A DNA stretch of 64,000 nt, from positions 131,653,626-131,717,625 of the forward strand of contig OZ005655.1 of NCBI GenBank assembly GCA_963930645.1, given 5' to 3'. Both the position numbers and the translations under genes were made by a program. This DNA is from Salticus scenicus (Eukaryota > Arthropoda > Arachnida > Araneae > Salticidae). The stretch's first letter is position 1, and the number at the start of each line of letters is the position of its first letter. The notes beneath the pieces were generated by a model that made no database searches, had not been told where the DNA came from, and saw only the letters and a program-made list of their open reading frames with translations. Positions 22,687 to 34,080 of this stretch are shown here, piece after piece.

Positions 22687-23528
22687 TTAAAATACTCCGG
22701 AATAAATTGAAATGTTGGGATCTATGCAACTTTTACGAGTTTTTGTTGTCGATAATGTTTACTTATAAAGTGATTTATTTATTAAATTAAATATTATTTG
22801 AATTTAATAAGGTTTACTTACAGATGTTTCAAACCGAAAATTTCTCGAAAAGGAACAATGCTAATTTTTTATTTTTTAAATATTTATGATCAGCTATGTG
22901 TCTAAAAGCCATTTTTTAAATTAGTTTAGTAATTTTTAAAATAAATTAAGTAGTGAACGTTAAAGGGTTAAAATAAACTTTTTATAACAACAAAAAAAAA
23001 TTTTTGGATTTTTTTTCATTGACAATTCATTACAAATAATTACACTATGTGCTCGTCGTGATTTTGGGGATTTTTATTAAAAACAAGTAAAGTTATTTTA
23101 AGAAATGTAAATGGTATTCCATAATACTCCCCTCTCATCTATCACAATAAATTTCTTTTAATTAAGAAAAAATGGTTTTACTCAACTTCAGTTCAATACT
23201 TGTCCAATTAGCATTTCATAATGTTTAAAGGTTTTCGAAAAATAGAAAAAATATATATAATGTTTTTAAGAACTTAAGTGAATTTTTGTGATTTAACTGT
23301 GTAATGCAGTGTACGTGTAAATCTATACGAGTACAATTAATTTATATTTGTCCAAATTTTCATTTGATATTATTTTCGAATCCAAGACTATTTCTTCTGA
23401 TAAACTCACGATATATCTTTTACTTTTAAATGCATTAAATTTGCCAGTATATTATTCACACATCTGAGCAATTGCACACCACTAATTTCTCAACGGAAAC
23501 ACTTGGAGTTCAAGTTTCTTACGGTTAT

Positions 23529-24141
23529 TGTTACGGAATTGTAAATAATTGTATTTATTTTTGTATAAATTCTTTTAAAGAGGCTTACTAAGTTGATGAC
23601 ATGCTAATTTTGTGCATTTTTAGTCGTTTTAGCGTCAAAATAGCCTAATTTACCCTTAAAAAGTATTAAAAAGCTACAATAAGGCAGGTAATGGATTTGG
23701 CGCCAAATTTTGAGACTTTTCCCCACCTTGGCGAGAAAATTCTTATAAGGGATATACCAAATATGGAAGCTCTAATCTCATTGGCTGATGAGATATGGAA
23801 ATTTCTGGAACCTTCCACACTTTTCTACAGGGGTACATAAGGAGCGTTTCCCGCCAAGGCTGTCAGTCAGTTCAGTTCAGTCTGAGACCAGCTTCTGCCA
23901 ATGTTGGATTGCTTTGAGCCTCTTTGAATGAGACTTGCTTTATGTGCTATTGCTATACAGTTTGTACTGTGGTTTTGCTGTTGACAGCTGTTAATTAAGC
24001 TCTGTTTATTGGTGGAATTAAAGCTGATACTCAGTTTTTAGTCTTGTATTTTTCTGGAACTTTCTGTAAATAAAACTCCTGAACTTTTACGAGTTTCGCC
24101 TCTCATTCTTGGACAACTTACAAACCCCCGAGTACGCAACA
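23529..24141 (+). mobile_element. Solo LTR (Gypsy-like), 613 bp
   Basis: Begins TGTTACGG and ends GTACGCAACA, a TGT..ACA terminus pair, and is flanked on both sides by the 4-bp duplication TTAT. Inside are TATA-like sequences (CTTATAAGGGATATA; GGGTACATAAGG), repeated TCAGTT initiator-like motifs (about 23,870-23,883) and a polyadenylation signal in TGTAAATAAAACTCC (about 24,066-24,080). It is less AT-rich than its surroundings. No gag or pol lies next to it, so it is what remains after LTR-LTR recombination. Similar 'attattcacacatctgagca' sequence occurs on both sides (23,450 and 24,142), so it landed in or beside a duplicated segment. Confidence 0.85.
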
Positions 24142-24159
24142 TTATTCACACATCTGAGC

Positions 24160-26393
24160 AATTACACAGCACTATTTCTCAATTAACCTATAAAAAGAAA
24201 GGCTTATTTATTGTATTTCACTTTATTTTATTTATTTATTTGAAAATATGCGGGCATAAAATTATTACTTTATGCCGATTTTCGAGGTACGTTAGTAACG
24301 AAAATAGTGTCATCGAGTATAACATTGATTTTTAATTTGCAGATAAGTTATCCAAACATATGAACAATTCACACACAGTTTTTCTCGATTGCCGATAAAA
24401 GCAAAGGTTGTAATAATATATGATCTCAAATAATACCATTTTACGCCGATTTTAGATAAATATTAATAACGGAAAATATGGTATAATATTAATTTTTCAA
24501 ACATACTATATTAGTATGAAAATGAAAAACGTTCGTTCATTTTTTTACTCTTACATACTAATATGAGTAAATTCCGCATTTATGTATGAGAATGACTTCG
24601 TGAACGTATCAGAAAAATTTTGATAATTAAGTGAAGGTGGGGAATAATGAATATACGAACAAATTTATTTATTTATTTATTTATTTTTAAATAATGTTTT
24701 ATGTATCAATCCGAATCATTTCCTTAATTTGAATACAAACTTGCAGATATGAATCTATAAACCTGTTTATCATTCAAATCAAAAGCTTAAAATGTTATTC
24801 TGCATTTTTCATTTGGAATGGAAAAATAATTATGATAAAAAAGCAGTATATTTTATTTATTGCTTTTTTTTTTTTTTTTTACTTTTTAAATTTTGAAAAT
24901 TTAGTTTCAGGAAATAAAAATTTAAATCTGTCAGGTCTGCAGATCATATTTATATAGGCTATAACACTAATCTTAAATAGAAAAAAAAAAGAAAAAAAGA
25001 ACGAAAGAAAGAACTAAAAGAAAAAAGAAAAGAAAGAAAAAGAAAATACATTTTCTATTTTATTTTTACCTTAGTCCTCTAACGTATAGAATTTCCTAAA
25101 TAATGCAAGTATTACAATCATTATTTTTATTACAGATTTTACTTTCTTTAAAAAAAAGTAAGGGCTTTTAATTTATTAAACAAACATTTGCTTTCTGTTT
25201 GATGAACTAATTTAAAAAATTGAATAAATTACTTTTTAAAGAAATTCAATTACTGTGTTTATTTTTAAAAATAATTATTTTTGTTAAAACCGCTTTATAA
25301 TTAAAAAATAATAATAATAATAATAATAAAAATCCATGTCTTAAAATAATACTCCTCAAAATAAAATTTCTGCTGCTTTTGAATTAGGAGTAAAGTAGAA
25401 ATTTTATTTTATTGTTTGCATAGAAAACTTTGACCAATAAAGAAATAAATAAATAGATCTTTAATTTGTAGAAAATTTAACAATAAGAAAAAGTAATGAA
25501 ATCCAATTGTAACTTAAAAAGAATTTGGAAAATAAATATATTAGTCTGTCAAAAATCTGAATAGCGTTTGCTAAGTTACTGAGAAAAACATTCTAGCAAG
25601 TAGACAGGCCACTGAAAGGTAACTTGCGCCATCTGTTAGGAAAAGATTAAAAGAAATTCAGCAAGGAGAATTCAAGAGACAGAAATTACAAATTTTAAAA
25701 TACACCAATATTTGAAAGTTATTACACGCTATTGATATTTATAACAGATTAAAATTCCTAACAATCTTGCATGTATCATTTTTTATTTTGAATTAGTCAA
25801 CAGATTAGCAGACATAATTATTAATAAAATTAAAAATTAAAAGAGGATAAAGAGTATTGTTTTACAATTTGCGATAAAAGCTTTGTTACATTTTCAGCGG
25901 GCCACCTAGAATAAAGAAGAGAGAAATACTTTTCTGTATTATGAGGTACTGTTATAAACTGAAAATGGAAGAATTTAACTATACATATTTACACGTTATA
26001 TAAGAATATTCAGTATTATAATAAAAACAATCATACATAAATCCTAAATTATGAAAAAAAGTTTCCAAATGTAATTAGATATACAGTTCCATATGTAGGG
26101 AGAAAGAAAGCATATAGTGAGATATAGATTTCGAGTTAACTTACTTATACTACAAACACACACAGTAAAATCATGCATCAATCATAAATTATAAAACACT
26201 TTTCCAAAATTTTATTTTGTTTTATTTATTTATTTATTTTGTAATCTACTAAAGTAAAGTTTAAGTTTTTACAATTTAATGTTTTCTTTAAAAAATTATG
26301 TATAATATTAATACTGTCGAAAAATCATGTTAATTTAATTTATAAGATTTTGGGATTATTAATTTCAAAATATCACAAAATAAATAAATAAGT

Positions 26394-26424
<31 letters not shown>

Positions 26425-26555
26425 AAAGCGGATGAAAAAATTTCCAAGTTTTTGCCAGCAAAACTTTTTTTTTTAAAGTACTTTTTAGCAGAGTTGAAAG
26501 TATTTTGTTAATATTTATAGAACTCCTTGAAGCTGATATATCAGATTTAAAAATG
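24160..26555. other. AT-rich non-coding block
   Basis: No gene or defined transposon. Holds poly-T/poly-A runs (24,870; 24,980-25,045), an (ATA)n run near 25,305-25,330 and 26,400-26,428, and a GCGCCATCTGTTAGG motif at 25,627-25,641. A weak palindrome of TACTATATTAGTATG type lies near 24,500-24,570. Confidence 0.5.
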
Positions 26556-26564
26556 ATCTTATTG

Positions 26565-27130
26565 AAAAATGTTTTTAAGTTTGTCTGTTAGTCTGTCCGC
26601 TCTCTAACTTCCGTGTATATTCATAGAATTTCTTCAAACTGAAATATGTTATTCAAGTCACTAATACCTGTTTCCTATTGAAAATGGTGTAAATAGCTCC
26701 AGAAGTTTGTGTGCAAGGATACCCAAAAAAATTTCACAAAACTGCATTCTTTGTGAAATATTTCTATAAACCGTATTTATAAAATGCGCAATGCATAATG
26801 AAATTGCCATTTATTACTCACAAGCACAATAAATAAATAATACAAAATACATACAAAATAAGGTATTATTAGAATTTTGGAAATTGCGAGAAATGCATTT
26901 TCAGTTGTACTAAGCGTTTTCAACATTTTCCAACAATATTTTTAAGAGTGATAATAACTTCGGTTGGCCTGTCTGTCTGTACGAGTTCCAATTTTCGTTA
27001 ATACTTTATGGAGTGCCTTAAAACTCATATATCTTACTTAAGTAAACTATTGCATGTTCTCTACTGAAAATGGTATAAATTTTCAAAATAATTTGTATTC
27101 AAAGACTCACAAAAAAATTCCAATGCATTA
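26565..27130 (-). repeat. Dispersed repeat R3, inverted copy
   Basis: Reverse complement of the 11-12 kb R3 modules: TTTGTCTGTTAGTCTGTCCG, an AAACTGAAATATGTTATTCA block, an AAGGATACCCAAAAAAATT block, then a second set near 26,940-27,120. About 1.5 units, non-coding. Confidence 0.65.
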
Positions 27131-27368
27131 TAGTCAATACATAAAACTTTCTTTTTTTTTTTTTTCCCTTTGTAAAATAAAGAATTATTAGCGTAATTCA
27201 TTGGCATGCTGGACTCCAGAAAGTTCCTCGTATACATACATATAAACAGAAATTAATCAATGAAAATTTTTAGTGGTATTAGGATTTTTTCATTACAATA
27301 TATAGTAGATAAAAAAGTTTTGTTTTAGACGATATACAAGGCTGCACAAACACAATCATTCTAATATT

Positions 27369-27600
27369 CCCAAGTAGCACAGGAACGTTCTGTGAACGTC
27401 TAATAACGGTTTCAATAGTTCAAACACCGTGTTTCGTGTCAAAAAAACGTTCTAAAACACGTTCAGAAATAGTATTATTTAGAACGTTCTGAAAATGTTT
27501 GATTTGTACCATCTATAAAACGTACAATTCTAGTTCTATATAGAACGTTCAAGTGTGACACCGTCATAACACGTTCTGTAATAGTGTAATTATAACGAAT
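27369..27600 (+). repeat. Left terminal block rich in AACGTT motifs
   Basis: Starts CCCAAGTAGCACAGGAACGT and carries repeated GAACGTTC/AACGTT-type motifs. It closes with ACGTTCTGTAATAGTGTA. An inverted partner lies at 33,411-33,711. This looks like a long, internally repetitive terminal inverted repeat of a DNA transposon. I cannot assign a superfamily. Confidence 0.7.
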
Positions 27601-27639
27601 ATGACAAAATGACTTTTTAGTACTATTGGTTGGGAAAAT

Positions 27640-28010
27640 AGGTTAATCATGAAAATTTTTGACTTCAGTTTTTGATTTTTTTACACGTTTTGTGGCGTGA
27701 GGAATCCGGAAGTCAAAAGGTTGGTATGGTATCTGTTAATGTGTATCGGCTTCGGCACCTATTAGTGTGATAGCCCGTTAGTTCATGTACACGATATCTC
27801 AAGAACAAATGATTGCAGAGAGATCGGACCAGTTTTAAAATATCACTTATGATATTGATAAGAATCTTATTGAGAGATTTGCAACATTCTAATTTAAAAA
27901 CTTCGTAAGTTATTCGAAATTTATGATTTTTAGCATGATAGAGAATAGAGCATTTTTTACATTTTCAGTTTAACGTTTTGTTAGCACGTCAGTAAAGAAT
28001 GCTTCTCAAT
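27640..28010 (+). repeat. R1-related repeat, variant
   Basis: Contains GACTTCAGTTTTTGATTTTT, TTACACGTTTTGTGGCGTGA and a CGATATCTCAAGAACAAATG block. Its best match in the window is the inverted copy at 55,240-55,830. Confidence 0.65.
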
Positions 28011-28019
28011 AATCAGTAG

Positions 28020-28980
28020 CGGTGAGGTGAAAAAAAATTACAAAATTTTAAACTCATGGAAAAATTTTGTGGATTTTGTATTTCAGGAATCAATGTATGG
28101 AATTCAACCAAACTTGTTACAATATTAGATCTTGCCCTAAATTGGAGTTTATTTGAATTTCATTTGGGATATATCGTCCGATAGATTGCGGTGCTATGCA
28201 ATGAAACCCTCCATTTATGGGACGGCTATATCTCAGCTTCTATAGTGTACAAATGCATTAAACTTGATATATTGGCATGTATCATCATAACCTCTGCTAA
28301 TACAATTTGGATGTATACATTGTCCAACAGGTGGCGTTGCTAATCTGCAATTTAATCATTTTAACGGAAAGGCAATATTTTAACTCTTGTGATTTAACAA
28401 TAAATTTTGTGATACACTGAAGTTATAAGTGAAATCGATTTTATGTAAAGCTTTACTGGTCCATTTTGGATGCACATCGGCCAACAGGTGGCGTGGCTAT
28501 GTTGCAATTTAATCTCATAACGGAAACGGAAAATCTCAACTTCTGTGATTTATAAATATTGCAAATTTGGTAAGTGAAATTAATATTACGTAAAACTCTA
28601 CAGATTGCCTTTGGGTGCATATCAGACGACAGGTGGCACTGCCACGTTCCAAAATTTTCCATTCACAGAAAGGCTATCTATCAGCTTCTGTAATATATAT
28701 ACTCACCAAACCTTCTGCGTGACATACATTTGATATATATTATTGATTCAATTTGGATGTATAACGAGTAATAGTCAAACAGTTTTTTTTTTTATTATTA
28801 TTATTCATAGGACATTGTTTTTTCCCCTAGGAATAAGTATACATCATCCCTGGGGATGGGGGAGGGGTGGATAAAAATTTTCACTATGATTATCTTTCAA
28901 AAGAATTCGATATCACCCTTAAAACGAATAATTGAAACATCGTTTTCTGATGATTTAAAACAAATTTACCGTTTTTTTTT
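28020..28980 (+). repeat. R1-related repeat with three tandem CTCF-like modules
   Basis: About 150-bp modules repeat three times, each with a conserved core: CCAACAGGTGGCGTTG (28,324), CCAACAGGTGGCGTGG (28,481) and GACAGGTGGCACTGC (28,628). Each is followed by a T(G/C)CAATTTAATC-like and ACGGAAA block. The right part matches the 'aaaacgaataattgaaac' block of R1, then runs into poly-T. Confidence 0.72.
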
Positions 28981-29069
28981 TTTTTTTTTTTTTTTTCATT
29001 TGTAATAATAATAATAATAAACCCTTAGAAAAATACATTTTCTAAGATCTTCTATACAGCATAAAAATG

Positions 29070-29285
29070 ATTGTCTTCTGTAATGAAAATCTATGCATTC
29101 CCCAGACCCAGAGTTTAGATACAAAAAGCTAATCACGGATGTTATTGAATAAGTAATATAGTGCTTTACGCGAGTTTCAAAGAAAATCACGGGAAAACTC
29201 CGAAAACCTGTCGACAAGCGTGACCAGGAATCGAAACCAACACTTCCCGTCTGTAAGGTTCGAGAGTAAAACCTCGCGGTCTCTA
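29070..29285 (-). repeat. tRNA-derived SINE, degraded
   Basis: On the minus strand the head holds GGTTTCGATTCCTGG as B box (about 29,223-29,237) and an ACCGCGAGGTTTTACTCTCG stretch as A-box region. The body CGCGAGTTTCAAAGAAAATC and GGGAAAACTCCGAA matches the 57,937 SINE. Weak flanking duplication only. Confidence 0.72.
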
Positions 29286-29689
29286 ATACTCATCGGGAAG
29301 TTACAGAAATGGGTTTTTTTCTTCTTTTCTTTAAGTTATGGTTCTATTTAAGTTTAAATGTTACTGATAAATTATCAATATTGATCATGTTGTTAAATCA
29401 TTACTCTGTTTGATTGGTCTTATTTTATTTTATTTATTTTCACTGAATATTTTGTTCAATACTGAAATATACACAAAAACAAGATATGCTTTTCCGTTTA
29501 ATTCGAGATTTAAAAATGGAAAAATAAAGTGATCTCATAACTTTTTAAAATACTTTATAAAAATTTAAATAATTGTTTAACTCCACTAAATTTTTCCTTA
29601 AAATATTGACTATATGTTTTCTACAGCTATAAATGCTTAATAAATTTCTGTTTCAAATGTTGAACTTTGAAACATGATTATTGCGGATG

Positions 29690-29830
29690 CAAGAAGGGAG
29701 AGCAGATGATAACATCGACATCTGTGGATTGCATTTATTTAATTTTCGCTGACCGTGCAACTGCAAAGTCAAACGCCAGGCGCGGCGCCAGGTCTTGGGA
29801 ATTGGGAAAGTCGTGTCGTTATGTGAGGCG
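29690..29830 (+). other. Small GC-richer island, unassigned
   Basis: A 140-bp block with CpGs (CAGGCGCGGCGCCAGG) in an otherwise AT-only neighbourhood. A 41-codon frame starts at an ATG near 29,707. A GCG-GTAATT donor-like sequence ends it. It could be a promoter or first exon, or unrecognised transposon sequence. No homology recognised. Confidence 0.25.
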
Positions 29831-29839
29831 GTAATTTTA

Positions 29840-31150
29840 AAACATGTAATCTGATTTATTCAGTTTTAGCGTTATAAAGACTAGGATAAGCTTTAGAAAA
29901 GGTAAAAATGTAATATTTTTAACCTGTAATATTCTCTATGTTCTATTTATTAAAGTCTTATTTTAATATCAATTAAACAATCATTTTCATATCTGCGTAA
30001 GTTCTTAAGCCTAACTTTTGATACTTGAAAGCAGCGCTGAATCGCAGAAAAAACTGCTCCTGTTACAGACAACCGCTTAGAAATTATGGATTCATTTTAT
30101 TAATTTAGTCTTCTGAGATGGAATTTGTTAAAATAACTATTTTTGGTTATTATAATTCTGAATGAAGTATGAAGAAGTCACAAAGACTTTACAAGATAAG
30201 AGCTAATTTTAAGTGAATGCCCTTCCGACTGGCCATTGTGTATTTTAAAATGCTAGTTGGAAGGATGTTTTCTTGAAGAAAATTCTTATGAAAATTCAGA
30301 AGGTTCGTAATTCTTTTTTTCTTTTCTTTTTAAATTCTGAAGTATTTATTTAATGTTTATATGATAATATATATACAATCTAGGTTATGCAAATTGCACA
30401 TTTTTAAAATAATATCCTAAGTTTCAGCGACTTACAATTTTAAATATCTCTTTACTCTTATTTATTAAATAAAATATATGAAATTGTTTAACTGCATAAT
30501 AAAACAAAGATTCAATTCAATTTTATTTCACATCTTTATAAAAAAAAGATATTCTGCTTAAAAAAAAGGACGATTTACTATATTATTTATTAATACTAAT
30601 AATATTTACATTTATCAATTATTTAATATGCCATGATAGCATAATTACATCAAATGAGGTAAAAATTGCGTTGACTCAATTTAAAGAAATTTAAACATTT
30701 ATAGAATACCAATTACATTGCCATGTGGAATAAATTTAAATACCTGCAAACATCTTTTTTGCAGGCTGTAAACTGTTGTGCTGCTGTAAACTGTTCTGCT
30801 GCTGTAAACTGAAAATATTTATACACACATGCACTGAAATTTAAAAATATGAAGTATGTTAAATATTTTAGAAAAATATTTTGATTAAAAATATATATAT
30901 GTATTTAAGTATTTGGAAATTTTTAAAATTTCCTCCTTCTAACTAATTTTTAATTTTTTGTTTGAATTTCTTATTATTATAAATTAACAATATATTCAAA
31001 ACTTAATTATATATTATTTTAGCGGTGTATTGGTACATTCATTTTTGAAATCATTTTTTATGTTGGAATATTAAAACTTTCTATGAACTTCAGCATTCAA
31101 ATATATTTATAAACTATCCATGGACTTACAAAGTAGTACCCAGAAATGTT
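29840..31150. other. AT-rich non-coding, no feature
   Basis: Nothing beyond low-complexity AT, apart from a triple CTGTAAACTGTT-type micro-repeat near 30,765-30,810. Confidence 0.45.
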
Positions 31151-31158
31151 TAGAATAT

Positions 31159-31846
31159 ACAGGGTGCAAAGTCGAGAGCAGGCCTTTATTTGCGCAACAA
31201 TTGGTCTCAGACGTCCTCCAATAAGAAAATGTATTTTAAAAAAAAATGTAAGAATTCATTATATGACATGTTTAAATTTAAAAAATCAATTTATTAAAAA
31301 TCACAAAAACTGATAATTTTTACACAATTTTCATGACACTAATAGTGAAAGTTGAGTTCCACCCTAAAAAACCTATATAACACAAAAAGTTTCACTTTTG
31401 TGCACCCAAAATTGTCTGAGATAGTTAGTTTCAAAATTTAAGATTATTTCGCATTTTCTCGGGCTTTATTAAAAAGTCAATGAAAAATTCTTTAATAAAC
31501 CCAGGGAAAATGCAAACAAAGTCCAATTAGGATTTTTAAACCGATCCCTTATTGAAGGCCGAAATATGTTAGAAAATCCAAACTTTAAATATCTTGTTCC
31601 ATTTTGGGAGAATAGAAATGAAATTTTTTGTTAGGATGAGTGTCAGTTTTTCTAAATATGACTATAGGGATCTGGGACTATGTAAAAAGCTAGTTTTTGC
31701 AATTTTGAAAAAATATATATTTTAAATTTAAACATGTTATACCACAAATGCTCATATTCTTTAAAACATTTTGTAACTGAAACTATATATTTGCGACCAA
31801 TAGTTGCGGAGATAAAGGTATTCTCGTCACAATGCTTTGCACCCTA
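31159..31846. mobile_element. MITE with AGGGTGCAAAG ends
   Basis: Left TACAGGGTGCAAAGTC and right GCTTTGCACCCTATA are inverted, next to TA. ACAGGGTG-type ends are common in IS630/mariner-like elements of arthropods. About 690 bp, no recognisable transposase. Confidence 0.65.
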
Positions 31847-31861
31847 TATTTAAAAAAAAAA

Positions 31862-31863
<2 letters not shown>

Positions 31864-31908
<45 letters not shown>
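31864..31908. repeat. (AT)n microsatellite
   Basis: More than 20 AT dinucleotides directly after the MITE end. Confidence 0.97.
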
Positions 31909-31913
<5 letters not shown>

Positions 31914-32581
31914 AAATGAGTTTTTAATCTTAGTTAAAGCCAAGCAACAGATATAAGATCCCTGAAACCACATAGGTCAATGAGAAGGAAATTACAACAA
32001 ATTTAAATAACCTGGGGTGACTGATTGTGATTTATTGAAACATTTATTTTTTATTTATTGATTTTTATTTTATTTAACTTCAGTCTAATCATAAATTTAT
32101 TCCAATATTGTTAGTTGCAATTTTAATAATTTTGCCGGTGCGTAAAAACCACATTAAACTCAAATCAAAAGATACAAACAAGCAACGAGGAAATAAAAAA
32201 TTAAGACAGCATTTTAAACATTTTTTTTAGGAAAAGCTTAGAATGGTAGGAAAAAAAAAAAAAAAAAAAAAAAAAAACCTCATCAGGGGTGACCTTTTTC
32301 GTCGTTGAGCACCAATGTACGATTTCGTTCGTTAGCAGCTATAATAGCAAATTGCTAGCGGGCACCCTATCGTACAAGAAATTAATTGAAGTTAGAAATG
32401 AAGAATAAATTGGAATAAATTATTTACTTCAAGAAATCAGAGAATCAAACAGAAAACAACCATGAAAAACAAACATTAATCATAGGATGACGCATTCGGA
32501 ATCACAAGGATTAAAACAAGCAAAATAAATCAAGAGTTTAGTTGTACATAGCAGAGGAAGAATAATATGATACAACACAGC

Positions 32582-33278
32582 AACAGGGATATAAGTTACT
32601 TTTTTTTTTTAATTCAAATAATGTTTGAGAAATTTTAACATACTTACTATTCCTTTAATTTCAACGTATATGCATGAAAAATTCCATATTTTATGACAGT
32701 AATTCCCAAAAAGTGTCATAACGTGTCTATATCCCTTAAAAAATTCCTTAAATTTTGCATTTTTAAAAAATTTCTTTTTTCCCCTAATCTGAAGATAAGG
32801 ACGTTATAGTATTAATTACGAAACTTTGAATAAACACCATAAAATGCAAGAACTCGCAACTACTACAAACAAAGCACGGCTTCTACAAACAAAGCGGCAA
32901 CGCATTCAACACACTCAACGTGCTTGTTTGCAGCTCTCGTGCCTACAATGTTCGCCTGATGAAGGGTTGTGTCTTCTTTTGACCCGAAACAGTTGGTGCG
33001 AGTTCTTGCATTTTATGGTGTGTATTCAAAGTTTTGTAATTAATACTACAACTTCATTATCTTCAGATTAGGGAAAAAAAAGAAATTTTTAAAAAATGCA
33101 AAAATTTAAGAAATTTTTTAAGGTATAAAGAGACGTTATGACACTTTTTGGGGAAAATTGTCATAGAATATAGAGTTTTTGATGCATATACGTTGAAATT
33201 AAAGGAATAGTAAGTATGTTAAAATTTCTCAAACATTATTTGAATTGAAAAAAAAAAAGTAATTCATATCCCTGTTCA
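32582..33278. mobile_element. Foldback element, about 280-bp arms
   Basis: The arms 32,582-32,860 and 32,991-33,278 are near reverse complements, with ends AACAGGGATATAAGTTAC and GTAATTCATATCCCTGTT. The loop (32,861-32,990) is GC-richer and carries the hammerhead-like core described separately. An 81-codon frame over the loop has no recognisable domain. No transposase. Confidence 0.85.
32953..32998 (+). ncRNA. Hammerhead-ribozyme-like core (candidate)
   Basis: CTGATGA (32,956-32,962) is followed by a potential stem II (GGGT pairing with ACCC around a 16-nt loop) and then GAAA (32,986-32,989), the order and spacing of a hammerhead core. Against it: an extra A sits at the start of stem II, and I could not find a clean stem III plus UH cleavage site; the nearest option pairs AACT (32,858-32,861) with AGTT. 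It may be a decayed ribozyme or chance. Confidence 0.3.
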
Positions 33279-33358
33279 TGTGTTTTATCATTATTCGTCA
33301 TCAGCTATGTAATTTTTACTTCTAAAAGCTCGTACTGAGGGGATTTTTTATAATGACG

Positions 33359-33359
<1 letters not shown>

Positions 33360-33395
<36 letters not shown>
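33360..33395. repeat. (AT)n plus poly-T microsatellite
   Basis: Long AT dinucleotide tract followed by a T-run. Confidence 0.97.
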
Positions 33396-33402
<7 letters not shown>

Positions 33403-33410
33403 TTTTTAAC

Positions 33411-33711
33411 TACACTATTTTGGAACGTTTACAGTACGTTTTCTGGAACGTTCTGAAAATGTGTATAACGTTTTGAAAACGTTCCAAAAACGTTTAGAAC
33501 GTTCTGAGACCGTATACATAGAACGTTCTCAGAACGCTTCTATAACACCGATGGTGATAGTTACACGTTCATTGAACGTTCTCTGAACCGTACTATTGTA
33601 CGTCTTCAAGATGGACAGATAGACGTCTATAACACGTTCAAAGTGAACGTTCTTAGAACGTGTTTGCAGAACAATTTTTGAACGTTCAGAGAACGTTTCG
33701 GTGCTGCTTGG
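33411..33711 (-). repeat. Right terminal block rich in AACGTT motifs
   Basis: Ends GGTGCTGCTTGGG, the inverted partner of the 27,369 terminus, and begins ACACTATTTTGGAACGTT, the inverted partner of the left block's inner edge. About a dozen AACGTT/GAACGTTC motifs lie in 300 bp. The two ends would bound a 6.34-kb unit. I found no convincing target-site duplication. Confidence 0.7.
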
Positions 33712-34080
33712 GTTACTTCTTTAGAAATAAAGCTATAAAAATGCTTTTATTAGACTCCTTCTGTCATAGTTAAAAACAAAATATATTTTTGTAGCGTTGC
33801 TGTTTCAGGACAATATACAGGACTAAACAAAAGCAATCTATTGTATCTATCCTTCAAAACTGAAGTCTTAAAGATATATTTTGAAAGTTTTCCTTCTCCA
33901 TAAAAACTAAGAAAATATATTTTAAGGCGCCTTTTCGGCATTACATTTGAAAGAGTTCATAATCTATAAAAACCGTATAAATTTTCTTCCTTTCTTTCGT
34001 TTTACCCATTTTCATAACACATAAAGAAGAGCAAATAAACGTAAAATGAACAGTACCTATTATTGTGCATAATCCCTATT
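33712..34080. other. AT-rich spacer, no gene
   Basis: Nothing recognised. The 3' end of the adjacent mariner should lie here, but no matching terminal repeat is visible. Confidence 0.45.

Larger units (their letters stand above)
21880..23143 (+). mobile_element. Deletion derivative of a pogo/Jerky-like transposon
   Basis: Imperfect inverted ends: AGGAGGGTATTATGGAAT at left and TATTCCATAATACTCCCCTC at right; shorter copies of the GTATTATGGAATA motif recur inside (about 22,247 and 22,417). Near 22,300-22,388 a frame reads NKETENKDAEYIFCHRKFSE followed by DD, resembling the Cys-containing C-terminus of Jerky/pogo-group transposases (D.ECI.C...FSED). The DDE domain is absent, so it is non-autonomous. 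A TTAA-flanked MITE is inserted at 22,465-22,686. Confidence 0.68.

Noticed and set aside
28453..28662. 69-codon minus-strand frame
   Set aside because: Lies wholly within a tandem R1 module and contains no recognisable motif.
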